Assembly: GCF_007989085.1 (NCBI RefSeq)
Contig: NZ_BJVJ01000005.1
Span: 115,408 to 179,407, forward strand
Direction of reading: 5' to 3'
DNA length: 64,000 nucleotides
Source of the DNA: Pseudonocardia sulfidoxydans NBRC 16205
Lineage (GTDB): Bacteria > Actinomycetota > Actinomycetes > Mycobacteriales > Pseudonocardiaceae
Shown: one piece after another, positions 49,730 to 59,507 of the stretch
Layout of the letters: every line of letters begins with the position of its first letter
Numbering within the stretch: the first letter of the stretch is position 1
The notes under the pieces: generated by a model
Seen by the model: only the letters and a program-made list of their open reading frames with translations
Told to the model about the DNA's origin: nothing
Databases searched by the model: none
Program-made: the position numbers and the translations under genes

Positions 49730-52000
49730 GTGGCCCCGTCGCGGAGGGAGGACGTCCTGACGACCGGCTCCGCCCTTCCCACCGCGGCGTCCCACCTCTG
49801 GCAGGCGCCGTCGGCGGCACTAGCACGTCACGACCCGGATTGGACGGCGCTGCACCGCGCGGTCCGCGTCACCCTCGTCGCCTGCGTGTGCTTCTACCTG
49901 TGCCACTACGTGATCCGCAACGACACGACGGCGCTCTACGCCCTGTTCGGCGCGATCGCGCTCGGGGCGCTGTCGGAGGTGACGGGATCGCGCGAGCAAC
50001 GGCTGCGCGGGTACGCGATCGCGTTGGCCGTCGCCGTCGTGCTGGTCACCATCGGCACGTTCGTCGCGGTGAACACCGCTGCCGCCGTCGCGGTGATGCT
50101 CGTCGTGGGTTCGGCGATCGCCTACTCCGGGGTCACCGGGCAGCGGGTCGCGGGCGTCGCGAACGGGCTGCAGCTGTTCTTCGTGCTGCCGTGCTTCCCG
50201 CCGTTCACGCCCGACCAGCTGGGCGACCGGCTGGCCGGGGTCACGCTCGGCATCGTCGCGCTCGCCATCGCCGACCGGTACGTGCTGCCGGTGCCCGACC
50301 GGCCCGACCCGCCGCTGCGGTTCCGGGCGTCGGTCGAGGCGTCGGCCAGGTTCGCCGAGGTGCTGGCCGCGGCGCTGCGGGCGGGACCGTCGAACGGCCC
50401 GGCACTGCCTGACGTCTGTACCGACGCCCGTGCCGCCGCGCTCGACGCCGCCGAGGCGTTGCGGCTGAGCAACGTCCCCCTGCCGGAGCGGCCGCTGGGG
50501 TACGGGCTGCGCGACCGGTCCCTGTTCGCCGTGGCCGCGGCGTCGCGCCTGGTCACCGCCCGCACGTCGACCCTTGCCGCGCTGCTCACCCCCGAACAGC
50601 CGCACCCCGTTACCGCCGACCTGCTCGACGCCGCCGCGACGGTGCTGCGCGGCACCGCCGCCACGCTCGGCGGCGGGTCGCCCCCGTCGCTCGCCGAGCT
50701 CGACGCCACGATGGAGGTCTACCTGCAATCGCGGGTGCGCCATCTCCCGTTGACGACCGGGCCGACCGACGACCTGCGCGCCGGGCTCGCCGCGGCCGCA
50801 GCGGCCCGGGCCGCGCGCATCGCGGGACTCGCCGCGCACGGGTTCCACGGTGTCCCTCCCGCCGGTGAGCTCCCCCGCGAGCTGTGGTTCCTGCGGGCGT
50901 CGGCGTGGCAGCTGCTGCTGCACCGCGTCACCGCCAACCTGACGCCGCGGTCGGTGTACCTGCAGAACGCGGTCCGCGTCGGTATCGGGCTCGCCGTCGC
51001 CCGGCTCCTCGCGGGCGTGTTCGACCTCTCGCACGGGTTCTGGGTGCTGCTCGCGACGCTGAGCCTGATGCGGACCTCGGCCGTGGCGAGCCGGTCGACG
51101 CTGGTCAAGGCGTTCGTCGGGACACTGGGCGGCGCTGCCGTGGCCGCAGCGGTCCTGACCTGGGTCCCGGTCGACGTGTACCCCTGGTTGCTGCCGGTGA
51201 CGATGGTCGTGGCGTTCGTCGCCGGCCCGCTGTTCGGTGTCGCGGCGGGCCAGGCCGGGTTCACGATCGTCGTGTCGCTGCTGTTCGCGCAGCTCACCCC
51301 GTCGACATGGCAGCTGGCCGAGGTGCGCCTGGAGGACGTCGTGCTCGGCGGGCTGGTCGGCGCCGTCATCGGGGCCGCGGTGTGGCCGCGGGGCGGCTCC
51401 GGCGAGCTGCACCGCATCGCGGCGGAGGCCCTGCGGGCGGGCGCCGACAAGGTCGTCGGCACCATCGCGCTGCTCGCGCGCGGCACCCGACCCGCGACGA
51501 CCGACCTGCACAGGCTCGCCGACCTGCTCGACCACACCTACGTCCAGTCGCGCACCGAACCGGGCGAACCGGGACCCGAGATCGACTGGCTCGCCACGGT
51601 CACCGTCGTGCACCGGTTGTCGACGTACTCCGCCACGCTGCGGGAGCGCCACCCCGACGCGCCCGCGCTGCCGTGGCCCGCCGAGGCGGACCGGCTCACG
51701 GCCGGTGCCGACGAGGTCGCCGCCGCACTGCGCGCCGCCGCCGACGCGGTCGCGGCGCGCACGCCGGTGCCCGCACAGGTCGTCGCGACGTGCCGGGACG
51801 CCGTCGCCGTGCACGCGCCCCGCGACCTGGCCGACGACGCCGAGGCCGGGCTGCGGGTACTCGACGCGTGGGCCTGGCTCGTCACGGTCACGGCCGACCT
51901 GGACCGGGTCGCCACGCCACCCGGCACCACCGGCCCGGCCTCCGCTCAGGCCACCCACGAGCGGTCGGCGGTGAAGCCCACCGACATCGACGGGTCCTGA
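49730..52000 (+). CDS. FUSC-family membrane protein
   Basis: The 756-residue protein has two membrane blocks of five to six TM segments each (residues about 45-185 and 405-550) separated by a soluble helical region, the FUSC/aromatic acid exporter (AaeB)-like layout; the second block contains LTWVPVDVYPWLLPVTMVVAFVAGPLFGVAAGQAGFT. It may export toxic organic acids. GTG 49730 is used, but GGAGGG at 49743-49748 suggests initiation further in, where only a CTG (49757) is in frame. The last 18 codons overlap the antisense end of a decayed cation-efflux gene. Confidence 0.82.
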   Translation: MAPSRREDVLTTGSALPTAASHLWQAPSAALARHDPDWTALHRAVRVTLVACVCFYLCHYVIRNDTTALYALFGAIALGALSEVTGSREQRLRGYAIALAVAVVLVTIGTFVAVNTAAAVAVMLVVGSAIAYSGVTGQRVAGVANGLQLFFVLPCFPPFTPDQLGDRLAGVTLGIVALAIADRYVLPVPDRPDPPLRFRASVEASARFAEVLAAALRAGPSNGPALPDVCTDARAAALDAAEALRLSNVPLPERPLGYGLRDRSLFAVAAASRLVTARTSTLAALLTPEQPHPVTADLLDAAATVLRGTAATLGGGSPPSLAELDATMEVYLQSRVRHLPLTTGPTDDLRAGLAAAAAARAARIAGLAAHGFHGVPPAGELPRELWFLRASAWQLLLHRVTANLTPRSVYLQNAVRVGIGLAVARLLAGVFDLSHGFWVLLATLSLMRTSAVASRSTLVKAFVGTLGGAAVAAAVLTWVPVDVYPWLLPVTMVVAFVAGPLFGVAAGQAGFTIVVSLLFAQLTPSTWQLAEVRLEDVVLGGLVGAVIGAAVWPRGGSGELHRIAAEALRAGADKVVGTIALLARGTRPATTDLHRLADLLDHTYVQSRTEPGEPGPEIDWLATVTVVHRLSTYSATLRERHPDAPALPWPAEADRLTAGADEVAAALRAAADAVAARTPVPAQVVATCRDAVAVHAPRDLADDAEAGLRVLDAWAWLVTVTADLDRVATPPGTTGPASAQATHERSAVKPTDIDGS

Positions 52001-52285
52001 CCGAGCGCCCGGAAGCGGTCCCGCAGGTCGGCGCGCACGGCGTCGAAGTCGGTGACGGTCTGCGCCGTCGAGTCGGGGGTGACGACGAAGTCGACCTCGA
52101 CGTCGAGCCTGCTGCCGACCTTGGACGCCCGCAGGAACACCTCGGCGAACCCGCGGTCGCGCCGCACGTCCTCCACGCACGCGAGCAGCTCCTCGCGGGG
52201 CCGGCCCCCACACCAGCGACACCACCACGAACGCGACCGACGCCCAGACCGAGACGCGCAGGGTCCGGGCGTCGGCACGGGCGTC
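51946..52285 (-). pseudogene. Remnant of a cation diffusion facilitator (CDF-type) transporter gene
   Basis: On the minus strand one frame (about 52285-52208) reads LTDARADARTLRVSVWASVA followed by FVVVSLVWG, the first TM segment of actinobacterial cation efflux proteins. Right after it the frame shifts, and 52200-51946 reads REELLACVEDVRRDRGFAEV, then KVGSRLDVEVDFVV and VGFTADRSWVA, the cytoplasmic C-terminal domain of the same family. The roughly 200-residue membrane core is missing. This is an internal deletion that also broke the frame at CCGGCCCCGCGAGG; no start codon is preserved. Confidence 0.7.
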
Positions 52286-52287
52286 GG

Positions 52288-52578
52288 TCAGTCCCGGGGG
52301 CCGGTGAACAGGTCGTCCCAGCCGCGGACCGTCCAGCGCGCGACGACGCCGCCGGAGACGAACGGGTCGCCCGCGATGAACTCCTCGGCCGCCTCGCGGG
52401 AGGTGAAGACGCCGATCGCGGTGCCGTCGAACGGGTCCTGCAGCGGCCCGGCGTGCACGAGGACCCCACGGTCGTGGAACTCGTGCAGCCGTGCGACGTG
52501 CGCGGGCCCGTGCTCCTGCGCGAGCGGGCCGAAGCCGTCGGACGGCTCGTAGGTCATCACGAACAGTGTCGGGCTCAC
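52288..52578 (-). CDS. YciI-family protein
   Basis: The 96-residue protein has the YciI ferredoxin-like fold: HVARLHEFHDRGVLVHAGPLQDP, then FTSREAAEEFIAGDPFVSGGVV. The conserved His in a DxH-like position suggests enzymatic potential, but function is unknown in most cases. GTG 52578 overlaps the SRPBCC stop (GTGA at 52575-52578); an in-frame ATG at 52557 is an alternative. Third gene of the ArsR operon. Confidence 0.8.
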   Translation of the reverse strand: MSPTLFVMTYEPSDGFGPLAQEHGPAHVARLHEFHDRGVLVHAGPLQDPFDGTAIGVFTSREAAEEFIAGDPFVSGGVVARWTVRGWDDLFTGPRD

Positions 52579-53006
52579 GGTGCGGTCACCTCCTCCACGA
52601 GTCGCTTCAGGCCGTCGAGGACGGTGCCCCAGCCGGGCCCGGACACGCTGCGGGCGGTGCGGGGCGAGTCGTCGAGCCGGTCGTGGACGACGGTCAACCG
52701 GCACGATCCGTCGCCGGTGTCCTCGATCTCCCAGCTCACGCGGCTGGGTGGTTCCTTCGCGAGCTCGGGGTCGTAGGCCGAGCGCCACTCGTGGACGAGC
52801 CGGCGCGGTGGGTCGAACTCGCACACCGGTCCGTCGCCCCAGTCGGCGCCGTCGGGGCCGCGGGAGGTGTGCCACTCGGCGGTGTTCTCGACGTGGGCGC
52901 CGTGGAAGTACAGCCGGGTCCGGTCGGGAGCGGTGATGGCCTCCCAGACCTGCTCGGGGGTGGCGCGCAGCAGCACCTGGTAGAGCTGCGTGGAGAGGTC
53001 ACTCAC
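52575..53006 (-). CDS. SRPBCC (AHSA1-like) domain protein
   Basis: The 143-residue START-like protein has YQVLLRATPEQVWEAITAPDRTRLYFHGA at the N-terminus and the C-terminal helix WGTVLDGLKRLVEEV typical of the Aha1 C-terminal domain family. Such proteins are regularly paired with ArsR regulators in actinobacteria and are thought to bind a hydrophobic ligand. Eight-base overlap with the arsR-type gene. Confidence 0.87.
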   Translation of the reverse strand: MSDLSTQLYQVLLRATPEQVWEAITAPDRTRLYFHGAHVENTAEWHTSRGPDGADWGDGPVCEFDPPRRLVHEWRSAYDPELAKEPPSRVSWEIEDTGDGSCRLTVVHDRLDDSPRTARSVSGPGWGTVLDGLKRLVEEVTAP

Positions 53007-53325
53007 TCCGGTCCTCCTCCTCGAACGAGCGTTGCAGGCCGGCGAGGAACGACGCCGGACCCTCGGTGTACTTGTCGATCCAACGGTCGTGGATGCGGCG
53101 GATGGGCACCGGGTTGAGGAAGTGGAGCTTCTCCCGGCCGTTGCGCCGGGTGACCACGAGTCCCGCGTCCTCGAGCACCCGCAGGTGCTTCATCACCCCG
53201 AACCGCGTCATCTCGACGCCCGCCTCGAGATCGCCGAGGGTCCGCCCGTCCTGTGCGAAGAGCCGGTCGAGCAGCATGCGGCGGGTCGGGTCGGCAAGGG
53301 CCTTGAAGATGCGGTCGTCGTCCAT
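52999..53325 (-). CDS. ArsR-family transcriptional regulator
   Basis: The 108-residue winged helix has IFKALADPTRRMLLDRLFAQDGRTLGDLEAGVEMTRFGVMKHLRVLEDAGLVVTRR, the ArsR core without metal-binding cysteines, which fits the organic-ligand or SRPBCC-paired subgroup. ATG 53325 is preferred. It probably represses its own operon by binding the inverted repeat at 53338-53359, 13 bases upstream of the start codon. Confidence 0.9.
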   Translation of the reverse strand: MDDDRIFKALADPTRRMLLDRLFAQDGRTLGDLEAGVEMTRFGVMKHLRVLEDAGLVVTRRNGREKLHFLNPVPIRRIHDRWIDKYTEGPASFLAGLQRSFEEEDRSE

Positions 53326-53337
53326 CCCGCGCCACAA

Positions 53338-53359
53338 TAGGTGACCTATGAGTCACCTA
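53338..53359. promoter_or_regulatory. ArsR operator (inverted repeat)
   Basis: TAGGTGAC-CTATGA-GTCACCTA is a perfect 8-bp inverted repeat with a 6-base spacer, typical for ArsR dimers. It lies directly upstream of the arsR-type start and overlaps the stop codon (53348-53346) of the membrane protein gene behind it. Confidence 0.75.
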
Positions 53360-53723
53360 ACAAGAGGAGGATGACGAGCCAGAACCCGCCGCCCTCGCTC
53401 GGCAGCCGTCCTGTGGCCGCCCGCGGAACCAGCCGCGACCCGGCCTCACGCCGATGTGCGTCGACGAGGAACACGCCCAGCCCCCCGAACGACGCCGCGG
53501 CCAGGCCCGCCGCCGGCTGCCCCGCCGCCAGCAGGGCTGCCGCGGCCGCGGTCGACCCCGCACCCATCGCGAGGGCCGTCCAGCGCATCGTCGGCGTCGG
53601 CCACCGCCCGAGGAACTCCCCACCGACCGTGCCCTCGCGCGCGCCGCGCGGCGAGAGCACCACGACCAGCACCACACCGATCCCCATGATCATCCCGACG
53701 CCGACGGCCGTGACCGCTCCCAT
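53346..53723 (-). CDS. Small membrane protein of unknown function
   Basis: The 125-residue protein has three to four hydrophobic segments (VGMIMGIGVVLVVVL, the Ala-rich 50-85 region, and FWLVILLLLG at the C-terminus) separated by short Arg-containing loops. I do not recognise a family. ATG 53723. It runs into the arsR operator, so it may be transcribed into the ArsR operon or be controlled separately. Confidence 0.6.
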   Translation of the reverse strand: MGAVTAVGVGMIMGIGVVLVVVLSPRGAREGTVGGEFLGRWPTPTMRWTALAMGAGSTAAAAALLAAGQPAAGLAAASFGGLGVFLVDAHRREAGSRLVPRAATGRLPSEGGGFWLVILLLLGDS

Positions 53724-53964
53724 CGCGCTCCCCCGCTCCCCGTCCGGCCGGTCCGGACCCGGCCGTCAGCGTCGCGAGCACGACGCGCGGGGACGAGGGG
53801 GCGGACCCCCGGGGCGCGGGGGCGAACCCCCGACCCGGCCCTTCAGGTACCGACGTTCGCCTCCGCCCCGAGCTCGACACGCTGCGGCGCAGACCCCTCG
53901 CGCGCGGTGCGACCCTCGGTGAACACCCTCGCCACCGGCCCTCGCCAATCGTCGGTGCCCGATG

Positions 53965-53978
53965 CGAACATATGTTCG
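53965..53978. promoter_or_regulatory. LexA (SOS) box over the dinB start
   Basis: CGAACATATGTTCG is a perfect palindrome matching the core CGAAC-N4-GTTCG of actinobacterial LexA boxes. It covers the ATG of dinB (53972-53974), so LexA would block transcription start directly. Confidence 0.85.
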
Positions 53979-55171
53979 TGTCCGGAGCCGCCACGATCCT
54001 GCACGCCGACCTCGACGCGTTCTTCGCCTCCGTCGAGCAGCGCGACGACCCGTCGCTGCGTGGCCGTCCGGTCATCGTCGGCGGCGGCGTCGTACTCGCG
54101 TGCAGCTACGAGGCGAAGGCCGCGGGGGTGCGCACGGCCATGGGCGGGCGGCAGGCGCTCGCGCTGTGCCCGGGCGCGATCGTCGTGGCGCCGCGGATGC
54201 ACGCCTACTCGGCCGCGTCCAAGGCGGTGTTCGCGGTGTTCCACGACACCACGCCGCTGGTCGAGGGCATCTCGATCGACGAGGCGTTCCTCGAGGTGGG
54301 CGGCCTGTGGCGGATCGCGGGCACCCCGGTGGACATCGCCGCCCGGCTGCGCCGGGAGGTCGCCGAACAGGTGGGGCTGCCCATCACGGTCGGGGTGGCA
54401 CGCACCAAGTTCCTGGCCAAGGTGGCCAGCGGCGTCGCCAAACCCGACGGGCTGCTGCGGGTGCCGCCGGAGGCCGAGCTCGCGTTCCTGCACCCGCTGC
54501 CGGTGGAGCGGCTGTGGGGCGTGGGGAAGGTGACGTCGGCGAAGCTGCACGCCATGGGGCTGCGCACCGTCGCCGACGTCGCCGACCTGGGCGAACCCGC
54601 GTTGGTGTCGCTGCTGGGGCGGGCGTCGGGACGGCACCTGCACGCGCTCGCGCACGGGCTCGACCCGCGTCGCGTGGAGACGGGACGACGGCGCCGGTCG
54701 ATCGGCTCGCAGCGGGCGCTGGGCCGCCGTGAACGGTCGGCCGAGGAGCTCGACGCGATCGTCGCCGGCATCGTCGACCGGCTGGGCAAGCGGCTGCGCG
54801 GGGCCGAGCGGGTGTGCCGCACGGTGGTGCTTCGGCTGCGCTTCGGCGACTTCACCCGCGTCACCCGCTCGCACACGTTGGCCGGCGCGACGGCCCACAC
54901 GCCGACGATCCTGGCCGCGGCGCGCCGGCTGCTGGTCGACGCGATGCCGCTGATCCGTGAGCGCGGCATCACGCTGGTCGGGCTGTCGCTGGCCAACCTC
55001 GACCGGGACGGCGCCGTCCAGCTGACACTGCCGTTCGCGCGCGACTCCGGCCCGGAGCTGGACGCGACGCTCGACGCGCTGCGCGAGCGGTTCGGCGGGG
55101 AGGCGGTCACCCGGGCGGCCCGGCTCGGGCACTCCCCCGGCATCCAGATGCCGACGCTGCCGGACACCTGA
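53972..55171 (+). CDS. dinB: DNA polymerase IV (Y-family, DinB)
   Basis: The 399-residue polymerase has the catalytic carboxylates in HADLDAFFASVEQ and SIDEAFLEV, the thumb helix-hairpin-helix (LWGVGKVTSAKLHAMGLRTVADVADLG) and the little-finger domain from about residue 240. It performs error-prone translesion synthesis. No beta-clamp motif can be named with certainty, though QLTLPF (about residue 350) is a good candidate. The ATG sits inside a LexA box, so expression should be SOS-induced and the transcript nearly leaderless; GTG 53978 is an alternative start. Confidence 0.95.
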   Translation: MFVSGAATILHADLDAFFASVEQRDDPSLRGRPVIVGGGVVLACSYEAKAAGVRTAMGGRQALALCPGAIVVAPRMHAYSAASKAVFAVFHDTTPLVEGISIDEAFLEVGGLWRIAGTPVDIAARLRREVAEQVGLPITVGVARTKFLAKVASGVAKPDGLLRVPPEAELAFLHPLPVERLWGVGKVTSAKLHAMGLRTVADVADLGEPALVSLLGRASGRHLHALAHGLDPRRVETGRRRRSIGSQRALGRRERSAEELDAIVAGIVDRLGKRLRGAERVCRTVVLRLRFGDFTRVTRSHTLAGATAHTPTILAAARRLLVDAMPLIRERGITLVGLSLANLDRDGAVQLTLPFARDSGPELDATLDALRERFGGEAVTRAARLGHSPGIQMPTLPDT

Positions 55172-55268
55172 GACGGGGCACGACCGAGTCGTCCGTTGCG
55201 CGACCGGCCTGTGTGCGACGCGCCGCAATCGTCCTCCTCGGACGGTACGGCTTGGATAACCTACGGCT

Positions 55269-55835
55269 GTGCCCGCGGTTCGCCTGTCGCCCACGTCCTA
55301 CGTCGTCCTGGGCATGATCGCCCTGCGGGGGCCGTCGACCCCCTACGACCTCAAGCGCGCGGTCGGCCACTCCGTCGGCTACTTCTGGCACTTCCCCCAC
55401 GCGCAGCTCTACTCCGAGCCCGAGCGGCTCACCGCCGCCGGCCTGTTGACGTGTGAGACCGAGACCGAGGGCCGCCGCCGCAAGACGTACTCGATCACCC
55501 CGGCCGGCACCGAGGCGCTGCAGAGCTGGATCGCCGAGCCCAGCGACAGCCACTTCCAGATACGCGACCCCGCCGAGCTGAAGCTGTTCTTCAACGAGGT
55601 CGGCGCTCCCGACGACGTCGCCCGCCTGGCCAAGGGGCAGATCGAGCGCCACGAGGAACGGATCGCGCTCTACGAGAGCATGGTCGCGCGGTTCGGTCCG
55701 GAGCCCGCCGACAATCCGCGGCTGATCACACTCGAGCTCGGGCTGGAGGTCGAGTACGCGACGCTGCGGTTCTGGCGCGCGCTCGCGGCGGGTGACCTCG
55801 CCGGGCTGCGGCGGCGCCGCGGCGAATCGGCGTAA
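55269..55835 (+). CDS. PadR-family transcriptional regulator
   Basis: The 188-residue protein has the PadR winged helix (TSYVVLGMIALRGPSTPYDLKRAVGHSVGYFWHFPHAQLYSEPERLTAAGLLT) and the C-terminal dimerisation helices of the Vir_act_alpha_C type. GTG 55269. AT-richer TGGATAACCTAC just upstream may hold a -10, giving a short or absent leader. No obvious target gene is adjacent; it may be autoregulated. Confidence 0.87.
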   Translation: MPAVRLSPTSYVVLGMIALRGPSTPYDLKRAVGHSVGYFWHFPHAQLYSEPERLTAAGLLTCETETEGRRRKTYSITPAGTEALQSWIAEPSDSHFQIRDPAELKLFFNEVGAPDDVARLAKGQIERHEERIALYESMVARFGPEPADNPRLITLELGLEVEYATLRFWRALAAGDLAGLRRRRGESA

Positions 55836-55953
55836 CGGGTCGCTCGGCGCCGTTGTCGTAACGGTGGGGCCGCAGGCTGCGACTTCCCCCGGACAGAAGA
55901 ACGAGCACGATCCGCGCACGGCAGCCACAGCACCGCCAGGAGACGAGGTCGGC

Positions 55954-56223
55954 ATGTTCAAGAGCTCGCACCACGACAAGAACAAGTGGGACTCGAAGCA
56001 CGAGCAGCACGACAAGCACAAGTACGAGGAACAGTACGGCGGGCAGCACCACAAGGGCCACGACGACTGGAAGGACACCAGCTGCAACGACAGCTGGGAC
56101 GACAAGTCGACGTACCACCACTGGGACGACAAGTCCTACCAGCACCAGGACGACTGCCACCCGCACCGCGACGACAGCAGCTGGGACAGCTCCGGCGGCT
56201 ACGGCGGGCACGGCAGCCACTGA
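55954..56223 (+). CDS. Small His/Asp/Lys-rich low-complexity protein
   Basis: The 89-residue protein is almost free of hydrophobic residues and is built from repeated H-D-K-W-Y-Q-rich segments (HHDKNKWDSKHEQHDKHKY; DDWKDTSCNDSWDDKSTYHHW; WDDKSYQHQDDCHPHRDD). It has two Cys and many His, so metal binding or an extended hydrated structure is plausible. There is no signal peptide. AGGAGACGAGG precedes the ATG. I do not recognise a family. Antisense frames over it look like a membrane protein, but only as a mirror of this composition. Confidence 0.65.
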   Translation: MFKSSHHDKNKWDSKHEQHDKHKYEEQYGGQHHKGHDDWKDTSCNDSWDDKSTYHHWDDKSYQHQDDCHPHRDDSSWDSSGGYGGHGSH

Positions 56224-56339
56224 CCCACCCCGACGGCGCCGCCGGCCCGAGCCCCGTAACGCTCCCGACCGGCGGCGCGGTCGCGTGCCGGGGGTCGCGT
56301 GCCGGGGGTCGGCAGCCCCGATCCGGGCGCCGGAAACCC

Positions 56340-56397
56340 CCGCGCGCAACCTCGCTGCTCCCGGCGCGCCGGATCACGACCGTGAGGTTGCGCGCGG
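56340..56397. repeat. 58-bp inverted repeat, copy 2 (terminator-like)
   Basis: CCGCGCGCAACCTC (56340-56353) pairs perfectly with GAGGTTGCGCGCGG (56384-56397), with a 30-base loop. It has the same total length and core (GCGCAACCTC) as copy 1 at 30950-31007. It lies between the convergent His-rich gene and nadE. Confidence 0.75.
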
Positions 56398-56430
56398 CGG
56401 GTCGGCGCTCCGGGCCGCCCGGGCGACGGG

Positions 56431-58473
<2,043 letters not shown>

Positions 58474-58533
58474 GGTGCGACGAAGTCTGCCCCAGCCGCG
58501 TCGGCCGCGCGACGATCACCCCGGCGCAACCCT

Positions 58534-58573
58534 GTGAGTGGCGATAGTCGCTATAGCGACTATCGCCACTCAC
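58534..58573. repeat. 40-bp palindromic repeat, copy F
   Basis: Identical in sequence to copy A (arms GTGAGTGGCGATAGTCGC around TATA). It lies 70 bases downstream of the CBS-domain gene end and 60 bases upstream of the nadE start, both on the minus strand, so it would separate these units. Neither stop codon falls inside this copy. Confidence 0.9.
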
Positions 58574-58642
58574 GAGCGGTTGTCGGGCCTCGTACCAGGG
58601 CGCCGATGCCCGCGTGCAGCCGAACGACCCGGGTCGACCCGA

Positions 58643-59497
58643 TCAGAGCAGGTCGCGGCGGCTGATCACGCCGACCAACCGTCCCGCCTGCACCACCGGC
58701 AGGATGCGGAAGCCGCGGTCGGACATCAGGCTGCGCGCGACGCGGAGCTCGTCGTCGGGGCCGACCGTCACCGGATCGCGGCTCATCGCCCCGCCGACGG
58801 TCCGCGGCCGCCCGGTGCGCCGCCCGTCGAGGGGGTCGCGCAGCAGGTCCGCCTCGCTGATGACGCCGACGAGCCGATCACCGGCCCGCACGACGGGCAG
58901 CGACGTCAGGCGTCGGCCCGTCAGCAGCGCGGCGGCGTCCTCGGTGGTCTGCTCCTCGGTGACCGTGACCAGGTCGGCCGTGGTCATCGCGTCGCGAACA
59001 GTGGCGTCGGCGGGCAGCGAACGGGGGCGCCGCGGCGGCGGCCGGTAGGTCGTCGAGGGGCGCAGGTCCTCGGAGCGGCGCTCGACGAAGCGCCGGACCG
59101 CGCGGCTCACCGCGTTGCCCGTCGGGCGGGGGCGGATCAGGTCGCTGCGGGTCACGACCCCGACGAGCACACCCCGGTCGACGATGGGAACGACCCGCAG
59201 CTCGCCGTAGGTGCGCATGCGGTGGGCGATGATCCCGACGCCCGCGTTCGGTGACATGTGCACGATGTCGCGGGTCATCACGGACTCCACCGGGGCCTGC
59301 GAGCCCGTGGGATTCTCCTCGCGGTGGCGCAGCAGGTCGACAACGCTGATCATGCCGACGAGCCGGTTGCGGTCGTCGGTCACCGGCAGTGCGCTGAAGC
59401 GGAACTCGGCGAGCCGCTTCTCCGCCAACGACACCGGGGCGTCCGCCCGGACGGTGACGACGCGGTTGCTCATGATCTCCCGGGCGCGCAGCACCAT
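58643..59497 (-). CDS. Protein with four CBS domains
   Basis: The 284-residue cytoplasmic protein consists of two CBS pairs: residues about 7-60 and 70-125 (VLRAREIMSNRVVTVRADAPV; VESVMTRDIVHMSPNAGV), then 168-225 and 232-284 (TVRDAMTTADLVTVTEEQTT; VGGAMSRDPVTVGPDDEL). The pairs are joined by an Arg/Pro-rich linker. CBS pairs bind adenine nucleotides; with no enzyme domain attached its partner is unknown. ATG 59497. Confidence 0.88.
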   Translation of the reverse strand: MVLRAREIMSNRVVTVRADAPVSLAEKRLAEFRFSALPVTDDRNRLVGMISVVDLLRHREENPTGSQAPVESVMTRDIVHMSPNAGVGIIAHRMRTYGELRVVPIVDRGVLVGVVTRSDLIRPRPTGNAVSRAVRRFVERRSEDLRPSTTYRPPPRRPRSLPADATVRDAMTTADLVTVTEEQTTEDAAALLTGRRLTSLPVVRAGDRLVGVISEADLLRDPLDGRRTGRPRTVGGAMSRDPVTVGPDDELRVARSLMSDRGFRILPVVQAGRLVGVISRRDLL

Positions 59498-59507
59498 GGG
59501 GCCAACG

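Noticed and set aside
49820..52228. Open frame of about 800 codons antisense to the FUSC gene
   Set aside because: Low-complexity shadow; only its first residues (VVVSLVWG) matter, as part of the cation-efflux remnant.
53341..53922. + strand frame starting at the ArsR operator
   Set aside because: Pro/Arg-rich without any domain, and it overlaps the better-supported minus-strand membrane protein.
55726..56349. Apparent Val/Leu-rich membrane protein antisense to the His-rich gene
   Set aside because: The valine and leucine runs are the reverse complement of GAC, CAC and AAG codons of the His/Asp/Lys-rich protein; no start site or TM spacing is sensible.
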